A stretch of 64,000 nt of DNA, taken from Pseudoalteromonas espejiana DSM 9414 (GTDB lineage: Bacteria > Pseudomonadota > Gammaproteobacteria > Enterobacterales > Alteromonadaceae). Shown here one piece after another: positions 36,558-47,447 of the stretch. The notes under the pieces are model-generated. The model had not been told where the DNA came from. It did not search any database and was given only the letters and a program-made list of their open reading frames with translations. The stretch lies in contig NZ_CP011028.1 of the NCBI RefSeq assembly GCF_002221525.1, forward strand, positions 693,001 through 757,000, given 5' to 3'. The translations under genes and the position numbers were made by a program. Position 1 is the stretch's first letter. The number at the start of each line of letters is the position of its first letter.

Positions 36558-37502
36558 CTAAACCAGCTTTAAAATCTCAATACTGATAATGATTAACAGC
36601 CAAAATACGCGAGCCTGATTTAATCTGTTAATTATTACGGGCACATCATCGGGTGAAGGTAGTCTATCAGCACCAATTCGCATTTTATTAAAGCGCTTAC
36701 CAAAGTAAACCGCAGGTCCGCCAAGTTGCACGCCAAGAGATGCCGAGCACGTACTTAAAATCCAGCCAGTATTTGTTTGATAAAAATGTCTGCCATAGTG
36801 CTTTATGTAATGCATACTTTGTTTACTGGCTTTACTTGCGGCAATAGTTAAAGCAAGTAGGCGTATGGGGATAAATTCGATTATAAATAAAATGATTTTA
36901 AGCGGTTTTAAAAAGTGGCTATTAGGTGAGATATCAGTGCGCCAAGCTTGCTGTATTAAAGTGAGTAGCCGATACGCTAAAGCGCCAATGGGTCCTAATA
37001 ATAAAAATATGAATATAACCACAAAGTAATTACGAGCAGTTCGTAAAATTAAGCTTTCAATTAAGGCTTTAATTATACCTGGCGCTGAGAGCTTGTTTAC
37101 TTCTCTGGCAAGTAATGGCTTTGATAGCTCACGCGCGGTAGATTTTTGGTTTTGTTTTACTAACTTTGCAACACGCAGTGCTTTTTTATCTATTGCTTTG
37201 CTTTCAAGGCATAAATATAAAATAAGGCCTGCGAGTAGTTCAGGATAAAAGGCAAACTCAAGCAACAGCACTACAATGATTAACACAACGCTAAGTATAA
37301 GTGTGCTTGCAAGGCTAGCTGCTAAATATTGATAGCCTTTAGTTTCATCAGGCTTGTAAATACGTTTACCAACGGCACTAAATACAGCCGTTAAAAAGCT
37401 ATTGGGGTGATACCAACTTACTAACGGAAAAAAGCGCTCAGCAAGGAGCGCTATTATAAAGGCAATAAAGTCCAAATGATTTTGAACAATATTGCTTAGC
37501 AT
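36558..37502 (-). CDS. CobD/CbiB-like membrane protein
   Basis: 314 residues with six or so membrane segments and the family's GWILSTCSASLGVQLGGPAVYFGK-type region before the C-terminus (residues about 250-275). CobD/CbiB adds aminopropanol to cobyric acid; here no other cobalamin genes are in the window and the match is with the diverged marine form, so the reaction is uncertain. The start lies immediately after the mtnN stop, so it is probably coupled to it. Confidence 0.75.
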   Translation of the reverse strand: MLSNIVQNHLDFIAFIIALLAERFFPLVSWYHPNSFLTAVFSAVGKRIYKPDETKGYQYLAASLASTLILSVVLIIVVLLLEFAFYPELLAGLILYLCLESKAIDKKALRVAKLVKQNQKSTARELSKPLLAREVNKLSAPGIIKALIESLILRTARNYFVVIFIFLLLGPIGALAYRLLTLIQQAWRTDISPNSHFLKPLKIILFIIEFIPIRLLALTIAASKASKQSMHYIKHYGRHFYQTNTGWILSTCSASLGVQLGGPAVYFGKRFNKMRIGADRLPSPDDVPVIINRLNQARVFWLLIIISIEILKLV

Positions 37503-38210
37503 TTATAAGCTTACTTTCGTTAGTTTTTCTAACAATGCGACAACCATTTTTGATGAATTGATTGAAGCAGTTTCTAGGTATTCTTCAAATGATTGCGGCG
37601 ACTCTTTACCGGCAATGTCAGACATAGAACGAATAACCACAAATGGTGTATTAAGCGCAAAACACGTTTGCGCAATAGAAGCACCTTCCATTTCTACTGC
37701 AAGCATAGTTGGGAAGTCACTGCGTGCTTTATCAATTCGAACAGGGTCACACATGAATGAATCGCCAGTACAAATTAAACCTACTAAGGTTTTTACTTCA
37801 CTAATTTGTGCAATAGTTTGCTCAGCTGCTTCTACTAATTTAGGGTGCGCTGTAAAGCCTGCTGGCATTTGCGGTACTTGGCCAATTTCGTAACCAAAAG
37901 CTGTTACGTCAACATCATGGTGGCGAACTTCTGACGAAATTACGACATCGCCCACACTTAACGATGGATCAAAACCACCTGCAGAGCCTGTGTTAATAAC
38001 ACAATCAGGGTTAAAGTTATCAATTAGTAGCGTTGTTGCAATTGTTGATGCCACTTTACCAATACCTGATTGAACCAGGGTAACTGTATTACCTGCTAAT
38101 TCGCCAGTGTAAAAAGTAAAACCTGCTTTAGTTAAAACTTCTGGGTTTTGCATTGCTTCACGTAAAATTTTAACTTCTGGCTCCATTGCGCCAATAATAC
38201 CAACATTCAT
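37503..38210 (-). CDS. mtnN: 5'-methylthioadenosine/S-adenosylhomocysteine nucleosidase
   Basis: Cleaves adenine from MTA and SAH in the SAM salvage cycle and so feeds the AI-2 precursor route. The sequence [20 protein letters not shown] starts the fold, with [32 protein letters not shown] and [10 protein letters not shown] as substrate and catalytic segments (Asp of SMSD is the general acid). The frame extends to 38270, but the ATG at 38210 with AGGA upstream gives the usual 235 residues. Confidence 0.96.
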   Translation of the reverse strand: MNVGIIGAMEPEVKILREAMQNPEVLTKAGFTFYTGELAGNTVTLVQSGIGKVASTIATTLLIDNFNPDCVINTGSAGGFDPSLSVGDVVISSEVRHHDVDVTAFGYEIGQVPQMPAGFTAHPKLVEAAEQTIAQISEVKTLVGLICTGDSFMCDPVRIDKARSDFPTMLAVEMEGASIAQTCFALNTPFVVIRSMSDIAGKESPQSFEEYLETASINSSKMVVALLEKLTKVSL

Positions 38211-38269
38211 AGTGTTTAATTCCTGAGTTTGAATACCTAGATTATACGTGAAGTTAGCAGTAAAAAACA

Positions 38270-38300
38270 AAAAAGCGAGCTTGTTTATGAGCTCGCTTTA
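38270..38300 (-). terminator. Terminator after the DUF2726 gene
   Basis: AAAGCGAGCT / AGCTCGCTTT stem; on the minus strand it is followed by TTTTTTGTTTTTT. Confidence 0.8.
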
Positions 38301-38330
38301 AATACTTTTAGGAGAGTATTTAATTCTATT

Positions 38331-38927
38331 TTAAATTTCAGCCAACGCGGTTGTTTGCGCTTTTGCTTGAGAAGGTGACAGCACGGCAGGTTTACTAACT
38401 CTGTTGCGAGCAGGGCGAGCCGATTGTGTAGCCGCTGGCTTACCAAGTTTAAACATAATTGCATCGCGTACTTCTGATGGACGGTAACCCGATTTAACTT
38501 TCATACGAATATGAGGAATTCCCGCTGACTCTAAAGCACCGTTAACAAACCAGTCACGCTGCGCTTTATGACCATCTTTATTGGCGTTGTTAACTAGGTC
38601 AACCGCTGCCACTATGGTCATTTTTTCTTTATCTACCAATACAAAGTCGAGCTGTTTATTTTTAGCTTTAGCTAAAGCAACACGTTTAGATTTAGCAGAA
38701 AGACCTTGCTTACAATCAATTACGTCAATAAGTTTTACGCGGCTAACAATTTTATATTGATCGCCAACAGCACGTTCTAAAAGATTTAAAAAGGCACCCT
38801 CAACCTGTGTAAATACAGTTTGTTTGCGGGTAAAAGGATAAGGGTTTCCGCCATCATCACTAAATTTTGACGCAACAACTGAGGCCCCAATGACTAATAC
38901 TAAAATTGATAATAAAGCGAATTCCAT
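38331..38927 (-). CDS. DUF2726 protein with N-terminal membrane anchor
   Basis: 198 residues: one membrane helix (about 2-20), then a DUF2726 domain (TVFTQVEGAFLNLLERAVG ... LDFVLVDKEKMTIVAAVDL ... LESAGIPHIRMKVKSGY), which resembles the PD-(D/E)xK-type fold of restriction-like proteins. GGAG before the ATG at 38927 sets the start. Function unknown; a nuclease or nucleic-acid role is inferred from fold resemblance only. Confidence 0.75.
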   Translation of the reverse strand: MEFALLSILVLVIGASVVASKFSDDGGNPYPFTRKQTVFTQVEGAFLNLLERAVGDQYKIVSRVKLIDVIDCKQGLSAKSKRVALAKAKNKQLDFVLVDKEKMTIVAAVDLVNNANKDGHKAQRDWFVNGALESAGIPHIRMKVKSGYRPSEVRDAIMFKLGKPAATQSARPARNRVSKPAVLSPSQAKAQTTALAEI

Positions 38928-39042
38928 ACGGTAACTCCATAACAACAAATTGACACTGCTCAACTAAAGCAATTTACGTGCCTAAAAACTTTGTGTTATG
39001 AGTTAATTACCGTATGCATTTTTAAAAGGTCGTATACCTTAA

Positions 39043-39963
39043 TTAGGCTTTGTAGCCGCCTTCAATGCCTTTAACTGCAATAGCAACAGCATCGTGAGCG
39101 TGCAGCGACTCGTAATGGTTTATTTGCAACCAATAGTCACTAAAGTTATCGCGCTCAAGTACAGCCTTAATTTTACGCGCTGCATCTTCGCAAAACATAA
39201 GGTTTTGACCATTTAAGCGAGCAAACTCTTGCTCATCTTCGCGTTTTACCGCCGCTTGCACTGGGGTTTTAAGCTCAGCTTCAAGGGTGTTAATTAAATT
39301 TACAACGTCAAATTCTTGGGTGTTGCTATCAAGCTTTACTTTAACGTTTGCAATTGAACGCTGTGAGTGCGGTGTTGCAACGATACCTTGCGTAGTGCCT
39401 AACCACTCTAAAACATCTTTTTGATTAAGTGTTTCTTGGCTAAATTTTTCACTAAACGCGTTTTGAATAAGCTGGCGAGCTAAGGCAGCAGAGCACGGGC
39501 ACGTTGATGAATAAGTTACATCAACACATAGCTCGTAACTAATTACGTTGTTTTCAATGGTGCTTGTAAGCGTAATCGGGTAGCTTTTCCAACCGGCTTT
39601 ACCACTTAATAGCGATTTACGTCGCAGTGGTAGTTCAAACTTAAATTCTATTTGTGCTTTATCACTCAAACCTTTGTGGCTAGTAATAAAAGTATCGAGT
39701 GCTTGGGCTAGCGTTTGCGGGTTTACTTGTTGCTCGGTAGAGAGTAAATCAAGGGCTAAAAATAAACGCGACATGTGAATGCCTTTAGCGTCTTCTTTAT
39801 GCAAGTTAACAAACGCACGCGCTTTAGCATTAACGTTAACGGGCGCTAAATCTTTAGATTCAAAAATAAAAGGCAGTTCAATTTCGCCCATACCAACCCA
39901 GTCTAACTTACCTGTTTGTAAGGCGGGAGCCGTATCAGCTATATCGGGCATGTTGGTTTGCAT
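39043..39963 (-). CDS. folE2: GTP cyclohydrolase FolE2 (type IB)
   Basis: Makes dihydroneopterin triphosphate, the first step of folate synthesis; FolE2 enzymes use metals other than zinc more flexibly than FolE. The signature [14 protein letters not shown] contains the metal-binding Cys, and [18 protein letters not shown] and [14 protein letters not shown] follow. 306 residues is typical. No Zur-like palindrome is evident upstream. Confidence 0.94.
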   Translation of the reverse strand: MQTNMPDIADTAPALQTGKLDWVGMGEIELPFIFESKDLAPVNVNAKARAFVNLHKEDAKGIHMSRLFLALDLLSTEQQVNPQTLAQALDTFITSHKGLSDKAQIEFKFELPLRRKSLLSGKAGWKSYPITLTSTIENNVISYELCVDVTYSSTCPCSAALARQLIQNAFSEKFSQETLNQKDVLEWLGTTQGIVATPHSQRSIANVKVKLDSNTQEFDVVNLINTLEAELKTPVQAAVKREDEQEFARLNGQNLMFCEDAARKIKAVLERDNFSDYWLQINHYESLHAHDAVAIAVKGIEGGYKA

Positions 39964-40189
39964 GTGCGCTACTCGTTATTGGTCATAGTAAAGCGCTGCA
40001 TTTTACACTAAATAATTTATTGCTGAAATGATGAGTTTAACTTGTAAGCAAAAGTAAACATGAAAATTTTCTGTTTTTGTCGCACAACATGAATATAGCT
40101 AATAGAAAAATGCTAAAATCTGCTGCAATATGCGTTTGACTATTTTTAGGCTCCAACACAAATTGCCTAGTAAAGAGATACACTGACCT

Positions 40190-42508
40190 ATGACCGATTC
40201 TTCTTTGAGCCCTTGGGCTCGGGTACTTTCTAGTTTAATAACTCGTTTTGGCGAGTTAAAAACCGCGGCAATGTGCTACGCACTTTTATTGGGTGTATCA
40301 CTTATTTTGTCGAGCATGTTTTATTATGTAGCCCTCGGTGAAGTAAATTTAGTTGATATTTTAGCTGTGGTATTTTTTACTGCGGTTGTATCACCATTTA
40401 TGATCAGCATTTTACTCAATTCAATTAGACAATTAGACGCCTCATATGCGTATTTAGATAGCGCAACAAAACAAGAAAAGCTGCTAAACCAAACCTTAAA
40501 AGACAACATTAACCGACTCAATGTAGAAATTGATGAGCGTAAAATGGCGTTTCATGCCAAGCATAGGGCAATAGAAGAGCTGCGCCGCGAAATAGCCGAG
40601 CGTAAAAAAACGCAACAAGAGCTTGCTCAGCAAGGCATGCTACTGCGCTCAATTGTAGATTCATCCCCCGATTTATTTTACTACCGCGATAACAACGGCG
40701 TATTTGCCGGCTGTAATAAAATGTTTGAAGAGGTGATGGGCAAAACAAGTGCTGAGCTGATTGGTAAAACGGTTGAGCAAATCTTTCCTAGTTACTTTTT
40801 AGCTGAAGTTCTCAGAACGGATAAACAAGTTGAGCAAACACATCAAGCACTCACAATTGATGTTGAGTACATGGTAAATGGTGAAAACCGCTGGTTTGAA
40901 TTGCGAAAGCTGCCTTTTATAAACGATCAGGGCGACTACATTGGTTTATTAGCGTTCGGGCGTGATATAACCAGCCGTAAAGAAGCCGCACAAGCTTTAG
41001 AAACTGCCTACAAAGATAAAGGTAAGTTTATTGCCACACTAAGCCATGAGCTACGTACGCCGTTAAACGGCATAGTGGGCTTAACGCGAATGCTGTTAGA
41101 TACAGAGCTTAATAAACAGCAACGAAGCTGGTGTAATACGGTATTTTCAAGCGCTGAAACGTTAGGTAATATTTTTAACGATATTATAGATTTAGATAAA
41201 ATAGATCGTGAACAATTAGACATAGCTACAGACTCTATAAATGTCTCTGACTTTATTAATGACGTAGTTAATTTTGCAGGGCTAATTGCTGAGCAAAAAG
41301 AGTTAGAGTTTTCTATTGAGCGAAATGGCACATTAGACGTTTATGCTTTATTAGACCCAACTCGTTTGCGCCAAGTAGTTTGGAATCTAATCAATAACGC
41401 CGTTAAATTTACCCAAGACGGTGAAGTGAAGCTTACATGCAGCCGTGAAGAGCGAAGCGATGGTCCGTGGCTTGAGCTTAAAATATCAGATACCGGGCAA
41501 GGGATCCCAGAAGATCAACTCTCTCGTATTTTTGATATGTACTATAAAGCCCCTGATTTAACCGGTAAAAATGCTATTGGCTCAGGCATTGGTCTAGCCG
41601 TTACTAAAGCATTGGTTACGGCAATGAAAGGGACTATATCTGTAACGAGCACTGAGGGTGAAGGCAGCTGCTTTACTGTGCAAATACCACTTAGTTTATG
41701 TATCGCACCTACAGAGCAAAGTTATGCGGGTAGAGGTTTATACATATTATTAGTTGAAGATGTTCCGCTAAATGCTGAAATTGCTACAAACTTATTAGAA
41801 CAACGCGGCCATGAAGTTATATGGGCTGAAACTGGCGAAGATGCACTCTCGTTTGTAGAAACCGAAGACGATTTAGACTTAGTGCTGCTAGATATGCAGC
41901 TGCCTGATATAAATGGTGATGAAGTAGCAAGGCAAATACGCGCTGATAGCCATTTTGATAAGTTACCTATAGTTGCGCTTACAGCTAATGTACGTAGCGC
42001 GGAGGAAGACTTAGAAGGGATCTCAGTGCAAGGGGCGCTCGCTAAACCAATTAATACCATAAAGCTTGATAAAATGCTGGCAGACTTGTTCGATATACAA
42101 CAAAGCGAAAGTGATAAGCCACTTTTAAGCGTAAGCAAAGACGCGCTTGAAGGAATAAACGCTGGCGTGCTTGATATCGAAACCATAGAAGATTTTGTAA
42201 ACTCTATGGGGCTTGAAGTATTTAAACGCAGTAGTGGTTTATTTGAAAAGCTAAACCCACAATATCAACAAGAACTGCTAGGCGCATTGAATGAAAACGA
42301 TAGGGATGAGTACAAATCGGTTGCGCATAAGTTTAAAGGTGCAGCTGGCTCTGTTGGCTTAAACGATGTGCAATTACATGCTAAAAAGATGGAACACGGT
42401 GCGCTTGATGAATCGGATGAAGTACTAAAAGAGTGGTTAAATACATTGGCAGATAAAATAAATGAAGGACAACAAGCCCTTCATTCGTTTTTAAAACTAT
42501 TAGAGTAA
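40190..42508 (+). CDS. arcB: Aerobic respiration control sensor kinase ArcB
   Basis: Tripartite hybrid kinase that senses quinone redox state. Two N-terminal membrane segments (about 25-45, 55-75), a coiled coil, a PAS domain (about 155-265), a kinase core with H286 in ATLSHELRTPLNG, a receiver with D568 in LLDMQLPDING, and an HPt domain with H713 in VAHKFKGAAGS. 772 residues matches E. coli ArcB (778). It is complete, unlike the split ArcS/HptA form of Shewanella. It ends 15 bases from the convergent arcA. Confidence 0.95.
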   Translation: MTDSSLSPWARVLSSLITRFGELKTAAMCYALLLGVSLILSSMFYYVALGEVNLVDILAVVFFTAVVSPFMISILLNSIRQLDASYAYLDSATKQEKLLNQTLKDNINRLNVEIDERKMAFHAKHRAIEELRREIAERKKTQQELAQQGMLLRSIVDSSPDLFYYRDNNGVFAGCNKMFEEVMGKTSAELIGKTVEQIFPSYFLAEVLRTDKQVEQTHQALTIDVEYMVNGENRWFELRKLPFINDQGDYIGLLAFGRDITSRKEAAQALETAYKDKGKFIATLSHELRTPLNGIVGLTRMLLDTELNKQQRSWCNTVFSSAETLGNIFNDIIDLDKIDREQLDIATDSINVSDFINDVVNFAGLIAEQKELEFSIERNGTLDVYALLDPTRLRQVVWNLINNAVKFTQDGEVKLTCSREERSDGPWLELKISDTGQGIPEDQLSRIFDMYYKAPDLTGKNAIGSGIGLAVTKALVTAMKGTISVTSTEGEGSCFTVQIPLSLCIAPTEQSYAGRGLYILLVEDVPLNAEIATNLLEQRGHEVIWAETGEDALSFVETEDDLDLVLLDMQLPDINGDEVARQIRADSHFDKLPIVALTANVRSAEEDLEGISVQGALAKPINTIKLDKMLADLFDIQQSESDKPLLSVSKDALEGINAGVLDIETIEDFVNSMGLEVFKRSSGLFEKLNPQYQQELLGALNENDRDEYKSVAHKFKGAAGSVGLNDVQLHAKKMEHGALDESDEVLKEWLNTLADKINEGQQALHSFLKLLE

Positions 42509-42523
42509 CTAAGTTTACTCTAA

Positions 42524-43240
42524 TTAAGCGTCAATTTTACCGATAAAGCGGTAACCTTCACCATGAATGGTGCTGATTAGCTCTGAAGTAGAGTTGTCGC
42601 TTTCAAAATGCTTACGAATACGACGAATAGTAACATCTACAGTTCGGTCATTAGCGCGTAGCTCACGGCCTGTCATATGCTTAATTAGTTGCTCACGGCT
42701 AAAAATACGCCCTGGTGAATCAAGCATTAAACGAAGAGCGCGGTATTCACCTTTTGGTAAACGCTTAGCATCGCCATTTGGCGAAGTTAGACAACGACTG
42801 TTCTCGTCCAATTCCCAACCATTAAAAGTAATTACACCGTTGGTTTCAAGTACAGACTCTTCACCACCTAGCGCAGTACGAGTAATTAAGTTGCGAGCGC
42901 GTATAGTCAATTCACGAGGATTAAAAGGCTTAGTGATATAATCATCAGCACCAATTTCTAAACCTAAAATACGGTCTACATCGTTATCACGGCCGGTTAA
43001 GAAAATTAAACCGACTTTACGTTTTTGGCGTAATTCACGCGCTAAAATTAGCCCGTTTTTACCCGGAAGATTGATGTCCATAACTACAAGATTGACGTCA
43101 TCATTATTTGTAAGCTTGTCATGCATATCATCGCCATCAATGGCTTCAATAACTTTGTAACCTTCAGCTTCAAATAAACTAACGAGGTTTAGTCGAGTTA
43201 CGTCTTCATCCTCTACGATCAGAATGACTGGCGTTTGCAT
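42524..43240 (-). CDS. arcA: Response regulator ArcA
   Basis: Global DNA-binding regulator of respiration. Receiver domain with the acidic pair in EDEDVTR, phospho-acceptor D55 in VVMDINLPG and K in YITKPF; a C-terminal winged helix (about 135-238, [32 protein letters not shown]). 238 residues equals the E. coli protein. It stands tail-to-tail with arcB, whereas the two are far apart in E. coli. Confidence 0.96.
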   Translation of the reverse strand: MQTPVILIVEDEDVTRLNLVSLFEAEGYKVIEAIDGDDMHDKLTNNDDVNLVVMDINLPGKNGLILARELRQKRKVGLIFLTGRDNDVDRILGLEIGADDYITKPFNPRELTIRARNLITRTALGGEESVLETNGVITFNGWELDENSRCLTSPNGDAKRLPKGEYRALRLMLDSPGRIFSREQLIKHMTGRELRANDRTVDVTIRRIRKHFESDNSTSELISTIHGEGYRFIGKIDA

Positions 43241-43732
43241 TATTAATTAACCTTTTTGGAATATTTTATTTACAAAAAATCGGAATTTAACTAAATAATC
43301 CGATTACTAGAGATTATAGGATTATACCCAAATGTTAACAAGAAAAAACAAGTTGGATAAAAATAAAACAGTAGGGGTGTTCCAAACTAACCAAAAGGCA
43401 TTGTGCAAAAACTACTGTTTAATGATATATAACGGATGTAGCTTTTTGAATCATGAAAACGAAGCCATTTTCCTTTATGAATTGATACACCCACCAATCA
43501 CTTAAAGGTACTAAAAATAATCGCACAAATTCAAAACGGAATTATATCATTTTATAACCTTTCATCAATGTATGTGATACTGCAAAAGCAATAAAGTTCA
43601 TAAATTGTATCGTTTAATTATTAGATCAAGTTAAATAATTAAACATGAAATATCACATGCTCTCTCTATAAGGTCATTAAATGGTAATTCAAGTAAAAAG
43701 CTTAAATAAATCGTATTTTTAATGATATTTAT
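43241..43732. other. Gap upstream of arcA
   Basis: 492 bp, AT-rich, with no gene I can support. A TATAAT on the minus strand (43321-43326) is a plausible arcA -10 box. The inverted pair AATCGGAATTT / AATCCGATT near 43280 could be a regulatory or structural element. Confidence 0.4.
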
Positions 43733-45337
43733 TTATGGAATTGTAATAACGAAGCGAGTACCCGATTTAGCATCTACGTCATATAATATATGCCCGCCTA
43801 ATGCCTGTGTAACCAAGTTGTATACTAAGTGCATGCCTAAGCCACTTGCTCCTTGCCCGCGCTTTGAAGTAACAAAGGGGTCAAAAATTCTATTTTTAAT
43901 ATTTTTGTCTACACCTTGGCCGTTGTCACAGTACTCAATTTTAACTTGAGGGCCGTTTTGCTCTACATTGAATTGAATCTCGTTGTTTTCGCTTGTTGCA
44001 AAGCCATGAATTGCTGAGTTTAAAATAAGTTGCTGAAATATTTGCTGCAAAGGCTCTGACTTACTTTCGATAGTTAAGTCAGTGGCGCAGTTAATAACAA
44101 CGGTAGGTTTGGTTTTAAGTAACTCTGATTGAATCGAAATTAACACATCAGAAATTAATTTATGAATATTTACATGAGTCTTAACGCCGTCATCTTGTAT
44201 TACCGCCACCTTTTTAAAGTTAGATATAAGATCTGCCGCACGGTTTAAGTTTCGATAAATTAGGTCTAGGTTTTCTATACCTTCGTCAATAAAGCGCTTT
44301 AACTGATTAGACGTAAGTGATTTATTATCAAAATTTAGCTGAATATCGGCCAGTTTATCGCGTAGTAGTGTTGAGCCAGTAATACCTAAGCCAATAGGAG
44401 TGTTAACTTCATGAGCAACACCAGCTACCATTTGTCCAAGCGATGCCATTTTTTCGTTCTCTACAATTTGCTCTTGATATTGATGCATGCGCTCAAGGGT
44501 CGATAATAACTCTTGATTTGCTTCACGTAGAGCAATAGTGCGTTGGCTTACTTTTTCTTCAAGGCTTTGGTTTAGCTGTTTAATTTCTTGCTTGTCTTTT
44601 TCGTGACGCTCTAACTGTTTTTGAGTACGAGTAAGCATGATGTTTAAGCTGTTAGATAACGCAGTAACCTCTTTAACTTTTGTAGCTGGAGCTCGTACAT
44701 CGTAGTTATGGTTTTTTGATACATCTTGCAACAGCACACTTAAATGCTCTATGGGGTTAGCAATGCTTTTTTGCGTTTTAATGGCAATAAAGTACACAAA
44801 AAATAAAATAAGTAAGGTTAGTAGCACATCAATTAATATTTTTTCTTTTATAAATTGATCAAGGCTTTCTAGGCTTCCGCGCATGTATACATAGCCCACA
44901 ATGCTTTCGCTACTAGTTACTGGTGTAATTAGCTCTATATAGTTGTTGGTCACTCTGGGCTTTTTAAGCTCGTTTATGCTATCTACACGCAGCGGCACAG
45001 GCGGTGTTTTTTTAGCATTAAAACTTAAAAAGAACACTGGCTTACTTGAGGTTTTTTCTATCGCATAAATATGTATGTTTTTAACAATAGGAATTTTTTC
45101 AAAAGACTTTAAGCGTTTTTCTTCGGTTTTTCTGTCGTCTTTAATTAACGAGTCAGCGGCATCAAAAGCGACTATGTCGGAGAGGATCACTAATTTATTA
45201 ATGATCAGTTGTTTTTGTTCTTTCACACTTAAGTAGGTAGAAATTGAAACCGATAAAGATAAACAAATAGCAGTAATAAGCATGATGGTATTGATCAGCG
45301 CTTTTCGAATGCTATTTTGATGTACTTTTTTTGGCAT
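43733..45337 (-). CDS. Orphan membrane sensor histidine kinase
   Basis: 534 residues: membrane helices at about 15-35 and 170-190 enclose a periplasmic sensor domain of roughly 130 residues, followed by a HAMP-like segment, a long coiled coil (TRTQKQLERHEKDKQEIKQL), a HisKA-like part with H309 in GVAHEVNTPIGLG and a HATPase domain (N box HGFATSENN region, DNGQGVDK, GLGMHLVYNLV). The HEVNTP type belongs to the HPK4/NtrB-like group. No response regulator gene adjoins it. Signal unknown. Confidence 0.88.
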   Translation of the reverse strand: MPKKVHQNSIRKALINTIMLITAICLSLSVSISTYLSVKEQKQLIINKLVILSDIVAFDAADSLIKDDRKTEEKRLKSFEKIPIVKNIHIYAIEKTSSKPVFFLSFNAKKTPPVPLRVDSINELKKPRVTNNYIELITPVTSSESIVGYVYMRGSLESLDQFIKEKILIDVLLTLLILFFVYFIAIKTQKSIANPIEHLSVLLQDVSKNHNYDVRAPATKVKEVTALSNSLNIMLTRTQKQLERHEKDKQEIKQLNQSLEEKVSQRTIALREANQELLSTLERMHQYQEQIVENEKMASLGQMVAGVAHEVNTPIGLGITGSTLLRDKLADIQLNFDNKSLTSNQLKRFIDEGIENLDLIYRNLNRAADLISNFKKVAVIQDDGVKTHVNIHKLISDVLISIQSELLKTKPTVVINCATDLTIESKSEPLQQIFQQLILNSAIHGFATSENNEIQFNVEQNGPQVKIEYCDNGQGVDKNIKNRIFDPFVTSKRGQGASGLGMHLVYNLVTQALGGHILYDVDAKSGTRFVITIP

Positions 45338-45490
45338 TATTGCAATGTCGCCTAAGTATGATTAATTGTATTTAGAACTCTAGTTTAGCAAAAACCGTAG
45401 AAAGTGAAGGGAAATTGTGAAATTAATTCTGATATTTATTCGAAAGTTAGGCTGGGTTCATAAAATACCCAACCTAAATGCTATATTTGC

Positions 45491-46515
45491 TTAGCTACTG
45501 TAAACGGCAAACTTATTATTTTTAAATACAGTGTGAAAACTGCCAAATTGGGCTTCTAATATTGGCGGGTATTTTAAAAAACTGTTGGCGACTATGCTCA
45601 CTTACCGGCTTTAGTTAAATGTTGCTTAGCATTAGACAAAAAACCTTCGGCAATAGTGTAGTCAGTTGCTATGCCCGTATGAAACGGCGGGTTACTCACT
45701 ATTAAATCAAACTTTCCGGTAATATTTTTTAAGCCATCACTTAACACTGTGCTGCCTTTAATATTATTAAGCTTTAGTGTTTGCTCTGTAGCATAAGTAG
45801 CAAGAGCGCTTACATCACTACAAGTAAAGTTAAGTGCTGGGTTTTTAATGCCTAAAAAGGTGGCTATAAGCCCTGCGCCACAACCAAAATCAAGTACGTT
45901 GCCTTGCTTGGTGGATGGTGCGTTTTCTAAAAGCATTTTAGTACCAGCATCTAATGCGCCATGGTTAAATACACCAGGGATACTCACTGCATTAAATTCA
46001 ACATCAGCAACATTTACAGTAAATGTTTTATGGTAGTGGCTAATCTCAAAAGGTGGGTTAGCTTGTAGCTGTTCAAACGAGTATAAAATGCAGTGTTTAG
46101 CTGAGTCTATTTTATTGCTGTATTGCGCTTTGTCAGCCAATTGTTTTTCAATTGATTTAACACCGCTTTTGTTTTCACCAACAACAAGTAATTGTGCATC
46201 TTCGCTAATTACAGCGCGAATGTTATCAAGCGCCATTAATACTTCAGGCTTTGATTTAGGATAATAAAGAATAACTAAATCGTAACTATTAGCAGCAATT
46301 TCATGGCTAATACATACATTGATTCCGCTAATGTTTTTAGCAAATTCACCATTAGCGTGGTTATAGCTAAAGGCTGTAATACTACTTTGCGGATTTAACT
46401 GTTTTAGTTCGGCTAAAAAGCCATCTTGAACAAAGTTGACCACCAAGATTGATTTACCCGTTAACTCTTCACTATTTCGAAGTAACAGTAAACTTGGGTT
46501 GGTTAATACGCTCAT
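45491..46515 (-). pseudogene. rsmC: 16S rRNA m2G1207 methyltransferase RsmC, frameshifted
   Basis: RsmC methylates G1207 of 16S rRNA. The intact frame (46515 to TGA 45598) gives 305 residues with VLDFGCGAGLIATFLG (SAM site) and IVSNPPFHTGI (NPPF catalytic motif) but stops after LTKAGK. The next frame continues with [19 protein letters not shown] ... FAVYSS to TAA at 45491, matching the C-terminal strand of RsmC. Adding one base near 45600 (for example C in AAG-TGA to AAG-CTG) gives 341 residues, close to the E. coli 343. Either a true recent mutation or a sequencing error. Confidence 0.88.
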
Positions 46516-46560
46516 AAATGGCTTTGCCTTACAGTGTGTTAAATTAATAAAAAAGTATAA

Positions 46561-47286
46561 TTACTTAGTACGCTCAAACATTAAATCCCAAACGCCGTGG
46601 CCTAAACGGTGGCCGCGTTGTTCAAACTTAGTGAGTGGGCGTAAATCAGGGCGAGGCACGTAATCGTTAGTCTCTGATTGGTTTTTATAACCCGGAGCAG
46701 CTTGCATAACTTCTAACATATGCTCAGCGTAGTTTTCCCAGTCTGTAGCCATATGAAAAACGCCGCCAATTTTTAGTTTTGAGCGTAGTTTTTCAGCAAA
46801 TTCAGTTTGTACTATACGGCGTTTATGGTGGCGCTTTTTATGCCAAGGATCAGGGAAGAATAATTGCAATGTAGTTAAACTTTCATCACTTAAGCAATCA
46901 GCCAATACTTCTACTGCGTCGTGCTCAAATACACGTAAATTAGTTACGCCAGCTTCATCGGCATCCATTAAACATGCGCCAACACCTGGGCGGTGTACTT
47001 CAATACCAATAAAGTTAAGATGCGGAGCGTTTTTAGCCATTTCAACTAATGACTTACCCATACCAAAACCAATTTCGAGTACTACATCGTTGTCGTTACC
47101 AAATACTTGCGTTAAATCAAGTAGGCCATTTTTATGTTCAAGCCCCATGGTTGGCCAGCATTTTTCGATAGCGGCAGCTTGGCCTTTAGTTAATCGGCCT
47201 TCGCGCTTTACAAAACTGCGAATTGTGCGGATGTACTTACCTTCTTGCTTAGCTTGCTCAAGGTTGTTGTTACTTGATTCACTCAT
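46561..47286 (-). CDS. trmB: tRNA (guanine-N7-)-methyltransferase
   Basis: Makes m7G46 in the variable loop of tRNAs. Rossmann-type SAM fold with [17 protein letters not shown] and, later, [19 protein letters not shown], the catalytic/tRNA-binding signature. The ATG at 47286 with CAGG upstream is chosen over the TTG at 47307; 241 residues is usual. It is divergent from mutY, an arrangement shared with E. coli (trmB/mutY/yggX). Confidence 0.95.
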   Translation of the reverse strand: MSESSNNNLEQAKQEGKYIRTIRSFVKREGRLTKGQAAAIEKCWPTMGLEHKNGLLDLTQVFGNDNDVVLEIGFGMGKSLVEMAKNAPHLNFIGIEVHRPGVGACLMDADEAGVTNLRVFEHDAVEVLADCLSDESLTTLQLFFPDPWHKKRHHKRRIVQTEFAEKLRSKLKIGGVFHMATDWENYAEHMLEVMQAAPGYKNQSETNDYVPRPDLRPLTKFEQRGHRLGHGVWDLMFERTK

Positions 47287-47447
47287 ATTATTGGCCTGAC
47301 AAAACAATGTGTTTAAAAAATGGTTGCGTATTATCCCTGACCAAGCGGCTAATCACAAGTATTAGCGTATTATACAGCCTACATAGCTTGATCTTTTTAC
47401 TAACTGCAATAGACTGAGCCGCCATTGAGCATGAGTAAAAGTATTAT

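Noticed and set aside
39964..40189. Zur box before folE2
   Set aside because: FolE2 genes are often zinc-regulated, but no palindrome of the right kind was found in this gap.
45449..45477. Hairpin after rsmC considered as a terminator
   Set aside because: The stem has a mismatch and there is no T-run on the minus strand after it, so I did not list it as a feature.
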